From contig CAXXKX010000005.1 in NCBI GenBank assembly GCA_963676655.2, forward strand, positions 186,001 through 250,000: a stretch of DNA of 64,000 bases, read 5' to 3'. The translations under genes and the position numbers were made by a program. This stretch comes from G963676655 sp963676655 (GTDB lineage: Bacteria > Verrucomicrobiota > Lentisphaeria > Victivallales > Victivallaceae). How positions within the stretch are numbered: the stretch's first letter is position 1; each line of letters begins with the position of its first letter. Below are positions 9,592 through 18,143 of this stretch, one piece after another. The notes beneath the pieces are model-generated. The model had not been told where the DNA came from. It saw only the letters and a program-made list of their open reading frames with translations, and did no database searches.

Positions 9592-10065
9592 TCAGAAATT
9601 ACGGTTAAACCGGCTTACTCCTGTCATATCGTTCAGGTGCGACAAAGTTATCTGACGTTCCATGTCAACACAGTACATCAGGTCCCTGATGGAAATCAAC
9701 GCAATGATAAAACCTTTTTCCGTCAAAGGAATGTGTCTGATATGGTTCTGGTACATTTTCCTGATTGTACTTTGAACATTGTCTTTGATATCAGCTGTGA
9801 CCATATCAGAAACCGCAATTTCGGATACTTTCTTGTCGCTCATACAACCATCCGCAGCACAACAACGCAGGATATCGCGTTCAGTACAGATACCGGCGTA
9901 CTCACCTTTGATTTCAGGATTCTTCTCAACCAGAACAGCGCCGATTTCTTTCTCTATCATATGTTTAGCAAGCTCATGCACCAGCATATCTCCGGGAACG
10001 GAATACAGCGGAGGATGTTTGCGTTTCAGTCTTTCGGCTAGAACCAGTTTCATTGTCATTTTCAT
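9592..10065 (-). CDS. CBS-domain protein
   Basis: A 157-residue protein made of two CBS motifs (a Bateman module), which usually bind adenosyl nucleotides. CBS1 covers roughly residues 20-80 (VPGDMLVHELAKHMIEKEIG, YAGICTERDILR). CBS2 covers roughly 85-140 (VSDMVTADIKDNVQSTIRKM, HIPLTEKGFIIALISIRDLM). There is no catalytic domain, so it is a stand-alone sensor or regulatory subunit. ATG 10065 is 9 nt after AGGAG. It lies beside, but 200 bp from, the Fe-S ATPase cluster on the same strand. Confidence 0.85.
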   Translation of the reverse strand: MKMTMKLVLAERLKRKHPPLYSVPGDMLVHELAKHMIEKEIGAVLVEKNPEIKGEYAGICTERDILRCCAADGCMSDKKVSEIAVSDMVTADIKDNVQSTIRKMYQNHIRHIPLTEKGFIIALISIRDLMYCVDMERQITLSHLNDMTGVSRFNRNF

Positions 10066-10261
10066 CAATTATTTCTCCTGTAGCAAAAACATGATTGTTT
10101 TCTAAAGATATTATAGCCCTGACGGAAGAAAAATCAATTCCATTCAGCAATTTTACTTAAAAGAAAAACGGGAATCATTCATGACAGGCAGCAACCGGCA
10201 TAAATGATCCCCGGAGAGAAGGCTATTTAAACAGTATCTCTGACATCAAAATTCGATATTC

Positions 10262-10591
10262 TCAGGTATTCTCCTCTGTTATCAAAGACCCTTTGGCGTA
10301 TTTCAGGGCCAGATTTTCAGGGGAGTCAACCGGGGCACCGGTAATGACTTTGATATTGTGTTCCAGGAAAAGGCTTTGAGTAACAACTTCCATTACTCCG
10401 GCCACGATTACATCAATATTTCTATTCATCAACCATTCGGGTATCAGTCCGGACATATGCCGCGGTAAATAATGCAGCGCGACGCTCAATATGCCATTAT
10501 CCTGGTCATCCAGTCTGACCAGCGCAAATTGTTCGCAAAGCCCAAAGTGTACACATAGTTGTTCTTTGACACACGGAATCGCAATCAACAT
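10262..10591 (-). CDS. NifX/NafY-type dinitrogenase Fe-Mo-cofactor-like domain protein
   Basis: A 109-residue single-domain protein of the family that includes NifX, the C-terminus of NifB and the Desulfovibrio orange protein. Features are the N-terminal strand MLIAIPC, the loop VHFGLCEQFALVRL, IDVIVAGVMEVVTQSLF and VITGAPVDSPENLALKYAKG. Such proteins bind metal-sulfur clusters. It is last in a leftward set behind two ferredoxin-type MinD ATPases and a DUF134 regulator. That combination matches Fe-S/ORP-like systems rather than a nitrogenase locus; no nif structural gene is visible. Confidence 0.8.
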   Translation of the reverse strand: MLIAIPCVKEQLCVHFGLCEQFALVRLDDQDNGILSVALHYLPRHMSGLIPEWLMNRNIDVIVAGVMEVVTQSLFLEHNIKVITGAPVDSPENLALKYAKGSLITEENT

Positions 10592-10651
10592 TTATTCTCT
10601 CCAGTAGAATTTAATCGTTCCTTTATTAAAATTCGCGGGGCAAGGACATGA

Positions 10652-11521
10652 TTACCGGCAAAGTGCATCGAACTTCAGCCAGAGTTCCTTGATATAAGGC
10701 GCGGCAGCCGAATCGGAAAATTCGACAACAGGTTTCTGTTCCAGTTGAGCTCTGGTGAAATTCCGGTCATATGGAACTCCACCCAGCCACTCCGCTTCTG
10801 AATTTAACGCATAATCTTTTATTTTTTGAGTCATCTCAGGATTCAAATCATGTTTATTTACGCAAATCGCGGCGGGAATGTCAAAATGCCGCGTCAATTT
10901 ATATACGCGATCCAAATCATGCAACCCGCTGACAGTCGGCTCCGCAACCAGCAAAACCTGATCAACGCCACTCAATGAAGCAATTACCGGACAGCCGATT
11001 CCGGGAGGACCGTCACTGATGATGAGCTCATTACTCATTGACTCGGCAGTTTGTTTGGCTTTTTTTCTGACTTCTGAAACAAGTTTGCCGGAATTCTCGC
11101 CGCCGGTTTGCAAATTGGCGTGAATCATCGTGCCGTGAGTTGTTTCAGATTTAATAACGTGTCCGCTCAAGCGTTTTTGCATCAGTCCGGCACCAAGCGG
11201 GCAGTTATCGACACATACCCCGCAACCTTCGCAAGCAAGATGATCATGACACAGCTTCCCCTGCTCCACCTTCAAAGCCTCAAACCGGCAAAGTTTGACG
11301 CAAAGCCCACAGGCAACACAGATATTGTGTTCAAATGACGGTTCATAGCCGCAGAAAAACTCTTCTGAAACACTCGTTAATGGCGGGAGCAGCATGTGCA
11401 TATCTGCCGCATCAACATCGCAATCGGCAATAACACAGTTCCCGGCCAGGACCGCAAAAGAAGCTGAGATGCTGGTTTTCCCGGTTCCGCCTTTGCCGCT
11501 TAACACAAGATATTCTTTCAT
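10652..11521 (-). CDS. MinD/Mrp-type ATPase with ferredoxin insert (first paralogue)
   Basis: A 289-residue P-loop ATPase of the SIMIBI class. The deviant Walker A is KGGTGKTSIS near residue 10. After it a 2x[4Fe-4S] ferredoxin domain is inserted, with Cys in CVACGLCVKLC and CEGCGVCVDNC (about residues 65-110). Walker B-like IISDGPPGIGCPV and VAEPTVSG follow. It overlaps the upstream paralogue by ATGA (11518-11521), so the two are probably made together and may act as a pair, as in the Desulfovibrio ORP system. The role is inferred as Fe-S or metal-cluster handling or cell-division linkage. Confidence 0.88.
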   Translation of the reverse strand: MKEYLVLSGKGGTGKTSISASFAVLAGNCVIADCDVDAADMHMLLPPLTSVSEEFFCGYEPSFEHNICVACGLCVKLCRFEALKVEQGKLCHDHLACEGCGVCVDNCPLGAGLMQKRLSGHVIKSETTHGTMIHANLQTGGENSGKLVSEVRKKAKQTAESMSNELIISDGPPGIGCPVIASLSGVDQVLLVAEPTVSGLHDLDRVYKLTRHFDIPAAICVNKHDLNPEMTQKIKDYALNSEAEWLGGVPYDRNFTRAQLEQKPVVEFSDSAAAPYIKELWLKFDALCR

Positions 11522-12363
11522 TGTTCAAAACCTTTCTCCAGCCACTTGGCCACCGTATCTATACCGGAGGTAAAAGCATTATTCCGGCGATAAACGACTT
11601 CGCCGCGGGAATACAGTTCGGCAACTTCCCGGGAGTCGGCAATAGCCGCGATCAATTCAATTCCTTCCGTCTCACAATATTCCTTAACCCGATCATCGCC
11701 GCTGCCGTCACGATTAACAACCACACCAAACGGCATCTTCATTTCACGTAACGCCGCCACTGCCAGTTTAAGGTCATGCAGACCGAACGGAGTCGGTTCA
11801 GTCACCAGAATAACCACGTCACTGCCGCTGACCGCCGCCAGCATTGAGCACGAGGTTCCGGGAGGCGAGTCAATAATACAGAGTCCGTTACCGTCATAAC
11901 GGGACTTTAACTGCCTGATCAACGGCGGCGCCATCGTCTCCCCGACATTCAGGCTGCCGCTGACGAGGTTGATATCCTGATACGAGCCGGTCGATATTTT
12001 ACCGGTAACCCGGCTGACCTCGGTAATAGCCCCTTCAAGACAACTCAGCATGCATCCACCGCAACCGTGACACAATTCGGGGAAATACATTACACCGGAC
12101 GGCAATACCGCAATTGCATTGAAACGGCACACCTCAGCACATTTACGACAAGTTGTGCACAGTTTTGAATTGAATTCATAGGACGGCACCTTGGCGTCAA
12201 CTGACAAACAGGAGTCTGATTTCAGGAAAAGCAAACAATCAGGCGCTTCAACATCACAATCCAGCAGGGTGACATCCCGCGTTTCGCTCATGGCACAAGC
12301 CAGATTAACCGCCAGTGTCGTTTTACCGGTTCCCCCCTTACCGGAAGCAATCGCTAATTTCAT
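11518..12363 (-). CDS. MinD/Mrp-type ATPase with ferredoxin insert (second paralogue)
   Basis: A 281-residue paralogue of the downstream gene with the same layout: KGGTGKTTLAVNLA Walker A at about residues 9-17, Cys clusters CTTCRKCAEVC and CHGCGGCMLSC, IIDSPPGTSCS, and VTEPTPFGLHDLKLA. The ferredoxin insert suggests it carries or passes Fe-S clusters. The start ATG 12363 lies 24 bp after the DUF134 gene. All four genes in this cluster run leftward. Confidence 0.88.
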   Translation of the reverse strand: MKLAIASGKGGTGKTTLAVNLACAMSETRDVTLLDCDVEAPDCLLFLKSDSCLSVDAKVPSYEFNSKLCTTCRKCAEVCRFNAIAVLPSGVMYFPELCHGCGGCMLSCLEGAITEVSRVTGKISTGSYQDINLVSGSLNVGETMAPPLIRQLKSRYDGNGLCIIDSPPGTSCSMLAAVSGSDVVILVTEPTPFGLHDLKLAVAALREMKMPFGVVVNRDGSGDDRVKEYCETEGIELIAAIADSREVAELYSRGEVVYRRNNAFTSGIDTVAKWLEKGFEQ

Positions 12364-12387
12364 TTTAAAAACTCCAATATAATTTTA

Positions 12388-12738
12388 TTATTGATCTTGA
12401 TCATCCAATGTATCTTCATTAAATTTCTTTTCACGCTTATTAGTATCAAATTCAATAACCGGACCGCCTTCGATTCTAATAGCTTTGCCGCTGACAATAG
12501 CTTCGGCTATCTTCTTTCGAGCGGATTTAACAATATTTCCAAATGTCTGACGCGACACTCCCATCTTTTCCGCCGCCTGTTCCTGGTATAATTCTTCGAG
12601 ATCGGCCAATTGAATTGCCTCAAGTTCATCATGTCCAAGAGAGATAGTCTCCAAGAAACGCATCGGCACTCCTTGGGGCTTGAAATAAGTCACTTCAGGT
12701 TTTATTGATATTTTTCGGTTTTTATAGGGTCGGGGCAT
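12388..12738 (-). CDS. DUF134 (UPF0251) HTH regulator
   Basis: A 116-residue DUF134 protein. MPRPYKNRKI is the usual family start and supports ATG 12738 over an upstream in-frame ATG; AGGAAC precedes it. The core is YFKPQGVPM...ISLGHDELEAIQLADLE, then a sigma-like HTH, YQEQAAEKMGVSRQTFGNIV. The family is repeatedly found next to NifX-like and Mrp-like Fe-S genes, as here, and probably regulates them. Confidence 0.85.
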   Translation of the reverse strand: MPRPYKNRKISIKPEVTYFKPQGVPMRFLETISLGHDELEAIQLADLEELYQEQAAEKMGVSRQTFGNIVKSARKKIAEAIVSGKAIRIEGGPVIEFDTNKREKKFNEDTLDDQDQ

Positions 12739-13042
12739 CTGCGTTCCTACTCTAGTTATTAGCATATGCCAACAATACATGCCCAAAATCATTTTGTCAA
12801 GAGTAATAAGTCAGAAATAAGAATAAAACAAGAATCATCTCGCAAATCAGATGGATGGAATCGAAAACAAAAGACATAGACCCCAAGAAAAACAAAAAAC
12901 TAACACAATAATCTATAACAACTTACAAATAAATTAAAATCAAACGGTAAAACTATTATTATTAAATCGGCCCTAATATTTCTCCGGTGAATTGAAATAA
13001 ACCTTTTTTGTGCCATATTGACATAAGCAACAGGAGAAGGCT
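12739..13042. other. AT-rich intergenic region
   Basis: About 300 bp between divergent transcription units, strongly AT-rich with A and T runs. It should contain the promoters of the leftward DUF134/ATPase cluster and the rightward phosphatase gene. I see no RNA gene, repeat or convincing operator in it. Confidence 0.5.
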
Positions 13043-13645
13043 ATGAGAGAAGTGATTATTATTTCGTGTTTATGCATCAGTGCTATACTGGCGGCAGGAG
13101 AGGATAAACGTCCTGAAAACTGGGCGAAGCCCTTAACCCTCAGCGGAGTTCCGAATTTCCATCGGGTTGACAGCAAGCTTTACCGCAGCGCGCAACCCAC
13201 CGCCGGAGGCATGAAAAATCTCCAGAAATACGGTATCAAAACAATAATCAATCTGCGCAGTTTCCATTCCGACAAAGATGAAATAGGCAAACTTCCCTTA
13301 AAACAATACCATATCAAAATCAATACCTGGCATCTTAAAGACGAACACGCAATAAAATTTCTCAAGATTATCAGCGACCCGCAAAATCAGCCGGTCCTGG
13401 TACACTGCCAACACGGCGCCGACCGGACCGGAACCATGTGCGCAGTCTACCGGATCACAATTCAAGGATGGAACAAACCGGACGCGATCAAGGAAATGAA
13501 AGAAGGCGATTACAATTACCATTCGGTCTGGACTAATTTGATCAAATGGCTGGAAGAAACCGATATGAAAAAGCTTAAAAAATCCGCAGGAATCTCTGAA
13601 CAGAAATCTCAAACCATGGTCTCAGCCGCCGCCAATCCAAAATAA
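13043..13645 (+). CDS. exported dual-specificity/tyrosine phosphatase-like protein
   Basis: A 200-residue protein. The short hydrophobic N-terminus MREVIIISCLCISAILAAG looks like a signal peptide. The catalytic P-loop C-x5-R is VHCQHGADRTGT with Cys122 and Arg128. The upstream region LYRSAQPTAGGMKNLQKYGI, followed by TIINLR, is typical of the DSP/SIW14-like bacterial family. ATG 13043 follows AGGAGAAGG. It would act on phosphorylated substrates in the periplasm; no kinase partner is nearby. Confidence 0.82.
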   Translation: MREVIIISCLCISAILAAGEDKRPENWAKPLTLSGVPNFHRVDSKLYRSAQPTAGGMKNLQKYGIKTIINLRSFHSDKDEIGKLPLKQYHIKINTWHLKDEHAIKFLKIISDPQNQPVLVHCQHGADRTGTMCAVYRITIQGWNKPDAIKEMKEGDYNYHSVWTNLIKWLEETDMKKLKKSAGISEQKSQTMVSAAANPK

Positions 13646-13742
13646 AGAGAACAAGCTTATTTTTCTACAGCAAAACAAACTTCAACTTAAGTTAAAATAA
13701 CCCAATTATCCTGTTAGAAATAATTTTAACGAAAAACTTATT

Positions 13743-14993
13743 ATGGAAAATCCCCAGCAATTTGAAGTTCCAAAAGATTTTGACCTGCCGGAAGAATTAA
13801 TTACCCCTGCCCCGCGGCCCTTGCCTGAACACGTAACCAGCGACTTGAAACATCTTAAATTATTCATCCAGATATGTCTGTTTATCGGAGCTCTCTGCTG
13901 TTTCGGACTGGCCCGGACAATGTGGATAAACCGCCTCGCACTCTATTTTCTACCGCTGGCGTATCTTGACTGGATCGGCATCGGGCTGATCATAATTCAA
14001 TTGGGACATCTGCTGTTAAGCCGGAATATGCCACACCGCCTGACATTATTCCAAAACGGGATACCGGCTCCGGCCAGGATCGAAAAGCTCGAAAAACGTC
14101 CGGGAATGACTCTTAACGGCATGCCGACCCAATACGCCTACAACGCAATTATCACAATACGCGTCCCCGGTTCGCCGGAAACGGATGTTCTCGAAGTTCA
14201 ATCGCAGATACTCCCGGACAAAAATTCCTGTATTTGCACCTACAAAGTCGGCGACTATGTATCGGCGCTATGTCGACCAATGGAACACGGAGTCAATGTA
14301 AATCTCTACGGTTTTCTCAATATAAGCAAAACCGAGGGAGTGATAAAAAAAGATGAAAAAAAGAAGACGACCTTCAAGGAGATAGTCATAGTAATATCAC
14401 TGTTACTACTGCTGCCCGGCCTGTTTTTTATTATTTTCGGCTGTTCCTATGCTTACAACAATTACAGTCCGCTTAATTTTCAGTTTTCCCTGGTGTGGCC
14501 GGCTTTCGCCATCGGAGCGGTAATCGGTCTTGCTGTAATGGTCTGGTGGTTAGTCTCCAGTCGACGGAAAAAAAGAGCATTCGACGCAGCGAACCGGGCC
14601 GCGGTTGAAAAGGGCGAAGCAACGGAATATTTCACCGATTTCTGGCATGGTTCGGGATTTGACAAGCTACTGCTTATAATTATTATGGGCGTTGGAATTC
14701 CTTTGATGTGTTCTCTGGTTACCTATTGCGGGGCTATAACGCTAAATGCGTGGCTGGATGATTCTGAAGCACAGGTTGAGATAGTTGATATCGACAAGCT
14801 GGTAATGAAAACTCACGCTTATATGTTTAGAGAATACGTAATTGAATATCACTTCCCGGGCGACAAGAAAAAACGCTCATTTACCACCTCCCCTTTTCAT
14901 ATTGCGGCTTTCGGCAACAGCAAGGGCGGAGCGGTAGCGGTCCATAGCGGCGCATTAGGCTGGAAATGGATAAAAAAAATAGCCCCGCTATAA
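13743..14993 (+). CDS. multi-pass membrane protein, DUF3592-like
   Basis: A 416-residue protein with two membrane modules. Hydrophobic segments lie at about residues 43-90 and 215-290, with further ones near 300-340. Between and after them are soluble beta-rich segments of the DUF3592 type (YNAIITIRVPGSPETDVLEV; EYVIEYHFPGDKKKRSFTTS, with a stretch ending near GAVAVHSGALGWK). The function is unknown. The ribosome site is weak. It follows the phosphatase by 97 bp and ends 5 bp before a convergent AraC gene. Confidence 0.65.
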   Translation: MENPQQFEVPKDFDLPEELITPAPRPLPEHVTSDLKHLKLFIQICLFIGALCCFGLARTMWINRLALYFLPLAYLDWIGIGLIIIQLGHLLLSRNMPHRLTLFQNGIPAPARIEKLEKRPGMTLNGMPTQYAYNAIITIRVPGSPETDVLEVQSQILPDKNSCICTYKVGDYVSALCRPMEHGVNVNLYGFLNISKTEGVIKKDEKKKTTFKEIVIVISLLLLLPGLFFIIFGCSYAYNNYSPLNFQFSLVWPAFAIGAVIGLAVMVWWLVSSRRKKRAFDAANRAAVEKGEATEYFTDFWHGSGFDKLLLIIIMGVGIPLMCSLVTYCGAITLNAWLDDSEAQVEIVDIDKLVMKTHAYMFREYVIEYHFPGDKKKRSFTTSPFHIAAFGNSKGGAVAVHSGALGWKWIKKIAPL

Positions 14994-14998
14994 TTACA

Positions 14999-15748
14999 TT
15001 ATGATTTTCTGAACCGGACCGGCGTCATGCCGGTTTCCTGCTTGAACTGGCGAATGAAAAAATTCACTGAACTGTAATTAAGTTGATCGGCAATTTCCGA
15101 GATAGTCAGATTCGAATTCGACAATAAAGTTCCGGCGCGTTCAATCCTGGCTCGAACAACGTACGCTTGAGGCGAAACGCCTTTCAAACTTTTGAACAAC
15201 CGGGTGAAATGGTCTTTGCAAATACACATTTCCGCCGCCATCGCCGATACTTTATATGCCACTTCAGGATTGCGGATAATGCGTTCGCAAAGTTTGTCTA
15301 TATCCGGCGCATAACGATTGAAAGAAACAATACCGGGTTCAGGCAGAATTTTCTTCAAAGCCGCAGTCAGCCAGAAGTCAGCGTTGTCAAAGTTTCTATC
15401 CACACCGGCGGAAATCGCGTTCCGCAGCAGTTCTCCGATAAATTCAGTTTGAGTTAATTCCCGGTACAAATAATCCTTACCGGGAATTGCGGCTCCGTGA
15501 CAATCGAAATGGCAAGCCGCCACAATCAACGGATCTTCCGGATCATGCACCGCCTCGCCGGACGTACCTGGAAAAAAGACAAAAACACTTCCACTCGCAA
15601 GCTGGTATTCCCGCTCATTCAGGGTCATCCGGCCGGAGCCGTCAAGGACCATCCACACGTCATAATCGGTCATGGGGCCGAACGACCAGCTCCATTCAGG
15701 GGGGCAATGATGCAAACCGCCGCCGGTAAATTTAAACTTATAATTCAT
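14999..15748 (-). CDS. AraC-family transcriptional regulator
   Basis: A 249-residue regulator. The N-terminal cupin half includes DYDVWMVLDGSGRMTLNERE and SVFVFFPGTSGEAVHDPEDP. The C-terminal HTH pair is AEMCICKDHFTRLFKSLKGV and ISEIADQLNYSSVNFFIRQF, ending MTPVRFRKS. It is divergent from the two UroD-like methyltransferase genes across an AT-rich gap of about 97 bp, so they are its likely targets. Confidence 0.87.
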   Translation of the reverse strand: MNYKFKFTGGGLHHCPPEWSWSFGPMTDYDVWMVLDGSGRMTLNEREYQLASGSVFVFFPGTSGEAVHDPEDPLIVAACHFDCHGAAIPGKDYLYRELTQTEFIGELLRNAISAGVDRNFDNADFWLTAALKKILPEPGIVSFNRYAPDIDKLCERIIRNPEVAYKVSAMAAEMCICKDHFTRLFKSLKGVSPQAYVVRARIERAGTLLSNSNLTISEIADQLNYSSVNFFIRQFKQETGMTPVRFRKS

Positions 15749-15845
15749 TTTATCGTATTAATACTATTTTATATCGACATCGTGCATTGATAAATATAAA
15801 TATAATCTTTATTATATAATAAATCAAATAAATAACGGGAACAAA

Positions 15846-16958
15846 ATGAAGCCGGATTACAAAAGGAAACTGGAAAAGCTTGATCGCGAAATGAATCTTG
15901 AGCGAGTCAGAGAGGTTCAAACGCAAATCGACCAGGCATTGAATTTTGATAATGTCGATGAACTGCAATACTACATTCGTTATCATAGTCCGGAGATATG
16001 GCCGGTATATCCCGGCTGCGAATGCAAAAACGATGTTGAAAAAGACCTGATGACTTCTTTGAGCTTTATCAAAGGTGGTTTTATTATTGGAATGCCGTCT
16101 TTTTTCAAGATTTCCACCGAACTCGGAAACTATGGAATTATTCATTCACTGTTTGGCGGCAAAGCGCTTTATCATGAGAACCAGTGCAAATGGCTGGAAC
16201 CGGTTCCCGGCATGAGTCTGGAGTCTTTTATTGACAAAGGAGTTCCCGAGCTCAACCGAGGTATAGTTGGTCAACTGACAGACAGAATTCACGCCATGCT
16301 GGACATTCTGGCCGAATACGAGAATCTGTCCGGAATTCCAATCAGTCCGATCGACGTCTTCGGAGTGCTGGAAACCGCCTGTGCATTAATCGACCCGGCC
16401 ATGCTCATTACTGAAATGATGTTGCATCCGGCAGAAGCGGCAAGTTTTTTCGACTTGATTCTTCAAACCACTATCAACTACAATGTCATGATCGAGAAAA
16501 CCTTTGAAAAAGAAATTCGGTCGGGTAGAATAGTCACGTTTAAATCGCCATTCAGTGATTATCATGAATACCGGATAGTCGAAGATTCCTCAATCCTGCT
16601 GTCGCCGGAACTTTACGCGGAATTCTGCCGGAAGTACAACGAGATCATGTTTGAAAAATTTGCCCCCGGCGGCGGCGCGGTTCATTTCTGTGGCAACGGC
16701 AGCCATCTGGTTGACGAAGTATTGCGAACGAAGGGATTGAAACATTTTGATCCGGGGCAAATAGAGTTTTATGATTTTGACGATTTGTACAAGAAACTGG
16801 CAGAGGCCCGTGTAAGTTCGTCTTTCAGAACTGAAAAAAAGATTGACCAGGCTGCAATCAGAAACTATTTGAATCGTCCCGGTCTGGTCATGACCGCATT
16901 TGCGTCGGGCGACAGTGACGATGTCTATCGAAGCTTATTTTCAATTCGCATCAAATAA
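15846..16958 (+). CDS. uroporphyrinogen decarboxylase-like (MtaA/CmuA type) protein
   Basis: A 370-residue UroD-family protein. In organisms of this type the family usually acts as corrinoid-dependent methyltransferase components rather than in haem synthesis. Visible features are ISPIDVFGVLETACALIDPA, HPAEAASFFDLIL, the metal-ligand region GGGAVHFCGNGSHLVDEVL (His and Cys), and a C-terminal FEYF/YDF-type barrel end. It is followed after 34 bp by a second family member, suggesting a heteromeric pair or serial use. There is no corrinoid protein gene in view. Confidence 0.75.
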   Translation: MKPDYKRKLEKLDREMNLERVREVQTQIDQALNFDNVDELQYYIRYHSPEIWPVYPGCECKNDVEKDLMTSLSFIKGGFIIGMPSFFKISTELGNYGIIHSLFGGKALYHENQCKWLEPVPGMSLESFIDKGVPELNRGIVGQLTDRIHAMLDILAEYENLSGIPISPIDVFGVLETACALIDPAMLITEMMLHPAEAASFFDLILQTTINYNVMIEKTFEKEIRSGRIVTFKSPFSDYHEYRIVEDSSILLSPELYAEFCRKYNEIMFEKFAPGGGAVHFCGNGSHLVDEVLRTKGLKHFDPGQIEFYDFDDLYKKLAEARVSSSFRTEKKIDQAAIRNYLNRPGLVMTAFASGDSDDVYRSLFSIRIK

Positions 16959-16992
16959 TTTTAAATTAAGGATAAAAAGGAAAGATCAAAAA

Positions 16993-18141
16993 ATGAAACT
17001 TAAATGGCTGAAACACTCGGATCTGGCAATTAATAAACGCCCCTGTGTCAAACGGGACGAATATCTGGATTACATGACTTTCAAACGTAATGACCGGGCT
17101 TTATACACTGAGATATTCGGGCCTATCGTCGGACTGAAAGAGGAATGGGAGGAACAAGGCGCAACAAAGGAAGAGCTGGATATGTCAGCATTTACCTACC
17201 GCGCCCCGATGATTCACCACATCGGCGTCAATACCAGCTTCATGCTGCCGCCGTCAAAGATCATTGAAGACAACGACCAGCAAACCGTCTCACTCGACGG
17301 TCTTGGCCGCCGGATGGTCCTGAAAAAAGGTTATGCCACAATCCCGCTGCCGGAAAATTATCCGGTTACCAATATGGAAGACTGGCTGAAGATCAAACCG
17401 TTTTGCGAATTCACAGAGGAGCGCGTGGCCGGAGACTGGCTGGAGCGGGCAAAAGCGGCGCGGGACGCCGGTTACGCTTTGCAAATCGGCATTCCCGGCG
17501 GTTTCGACGCGCCGCGCCAGCTTTTCGGCGAGGAAGCAATCTGCTATGCCGCATTTGACTGTCCCGAGGTTATTCACGACATTCTCAATACCATTTCAGA
17601 TACCGCATTAAAAATCTTTGAACGGATCACCTCGGAAATCCAAATTGATATCCTGAGCGTTCACGAGGATATGGCCGGAAAATCCGGGCCGATGTTCGGT
17701 CCCGACCTCATCCGGGAATTTATCAAACCGTATTATCTGAAATGCTGGAACTACCTGCGGGAGCGCGGAACTGTAATATTTGAGCAGGACAGTGACGGCA
17801 ACATGAACCCGGTAATCGACGTGTTTCTGGAATGCGGCCTGAACTGCATGTATCCAATGGAACCCGGCAGCGGCATGGACATTGTCAAAATCCGCGAAAA
17901 ATACGGCGACAAACTGGCCTTTTACGGCGGTTTGGACAAATATGCTTTGCGAGGAACGAAGGAAGATATCCTGAACGAACTTGAATATAAAGTTCCACCG
18001 ATAGTTGCTTCCGGCGGGTGCGTGTTCGGACTGGACCACCGCATTCCAAACGGCGTACCGCTGGAAAATTACAGATACTATCTGGCTAAACTGCAGGAAA
18101 TCATCGCCCGGGAAGAAAAGAAACTCAATATTCAAATATAA
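16993..18141 (+). CDS. uroporphyrinogen decarboxylase-like methyltransferase
   Basis: A 382-residue UroD-family protein. The start ATG 16993 (MKLKWLKHSD) follows GGAAAG; an earlier in-frame ATG at 16900 lies inside the preceding gene and is rejected. Features are LQIGIPGGFDAPRQLFGEEA, SVHEDMAGKSGPMFGPDLIR, FEQDSDGNMNPVIDVFLECG and GGLDKYALRGTKEDI. The C-terminal ASGGCVFGLDHRIPNGVPLE is the usual UroD-like ending with a possible zinc Cys. It is probably co-transcribed with the previous gene and ends 2 bp from the convergent beta-helix gene. Confidence 0.82.
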   Translation: MKLKWLKHSDLAINKRPCVKRDEYLDYMTFKRNDRALYTEIFGPIVGLKEEWEEQGATKEELDMSAFTYRAPMIHHIGVNTSFMLPPSKIIEDNDQQTVSLDGLGRRMVLKKGYATIPLPENYPVTNMEDWLKIKPFCEFTEERVAGDWLERAKAARDAGYALQIGIPGGFDAPRQLFGEEAICYAAFDCPEVIHDILNTISDTALKIFERITSEIQIDILSVHEDMAGKSGPMFGPDLIREFIKPYYLKCWNYLRERGTVIFEQDSDGNMNPVIDVFLECGLNCMYPMEPGSGMDIVKIREKYGDKLAFYGGLDKYALRGTKEDILNELEYKVPPIVASGGCVFGLDHRIPNGVPLENYRYYLAKLQEIIAREEKKLNIQI

Positions 18142-18143
18142 TC

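Noticed and set aside
10262..10591. Part of a nitrogenase locus
   Set aside because: No nifHDK, nifB or nifEN nearby; the ferredoxin-type ATPases and DUF134 point to an ORP-like Fe-S system.
16900..16992. Upstream start for the second UroD-like gene
   Set aside because: It lies inside the previous gene; ATG 16993 has a ribosome site and matches the usual family start.
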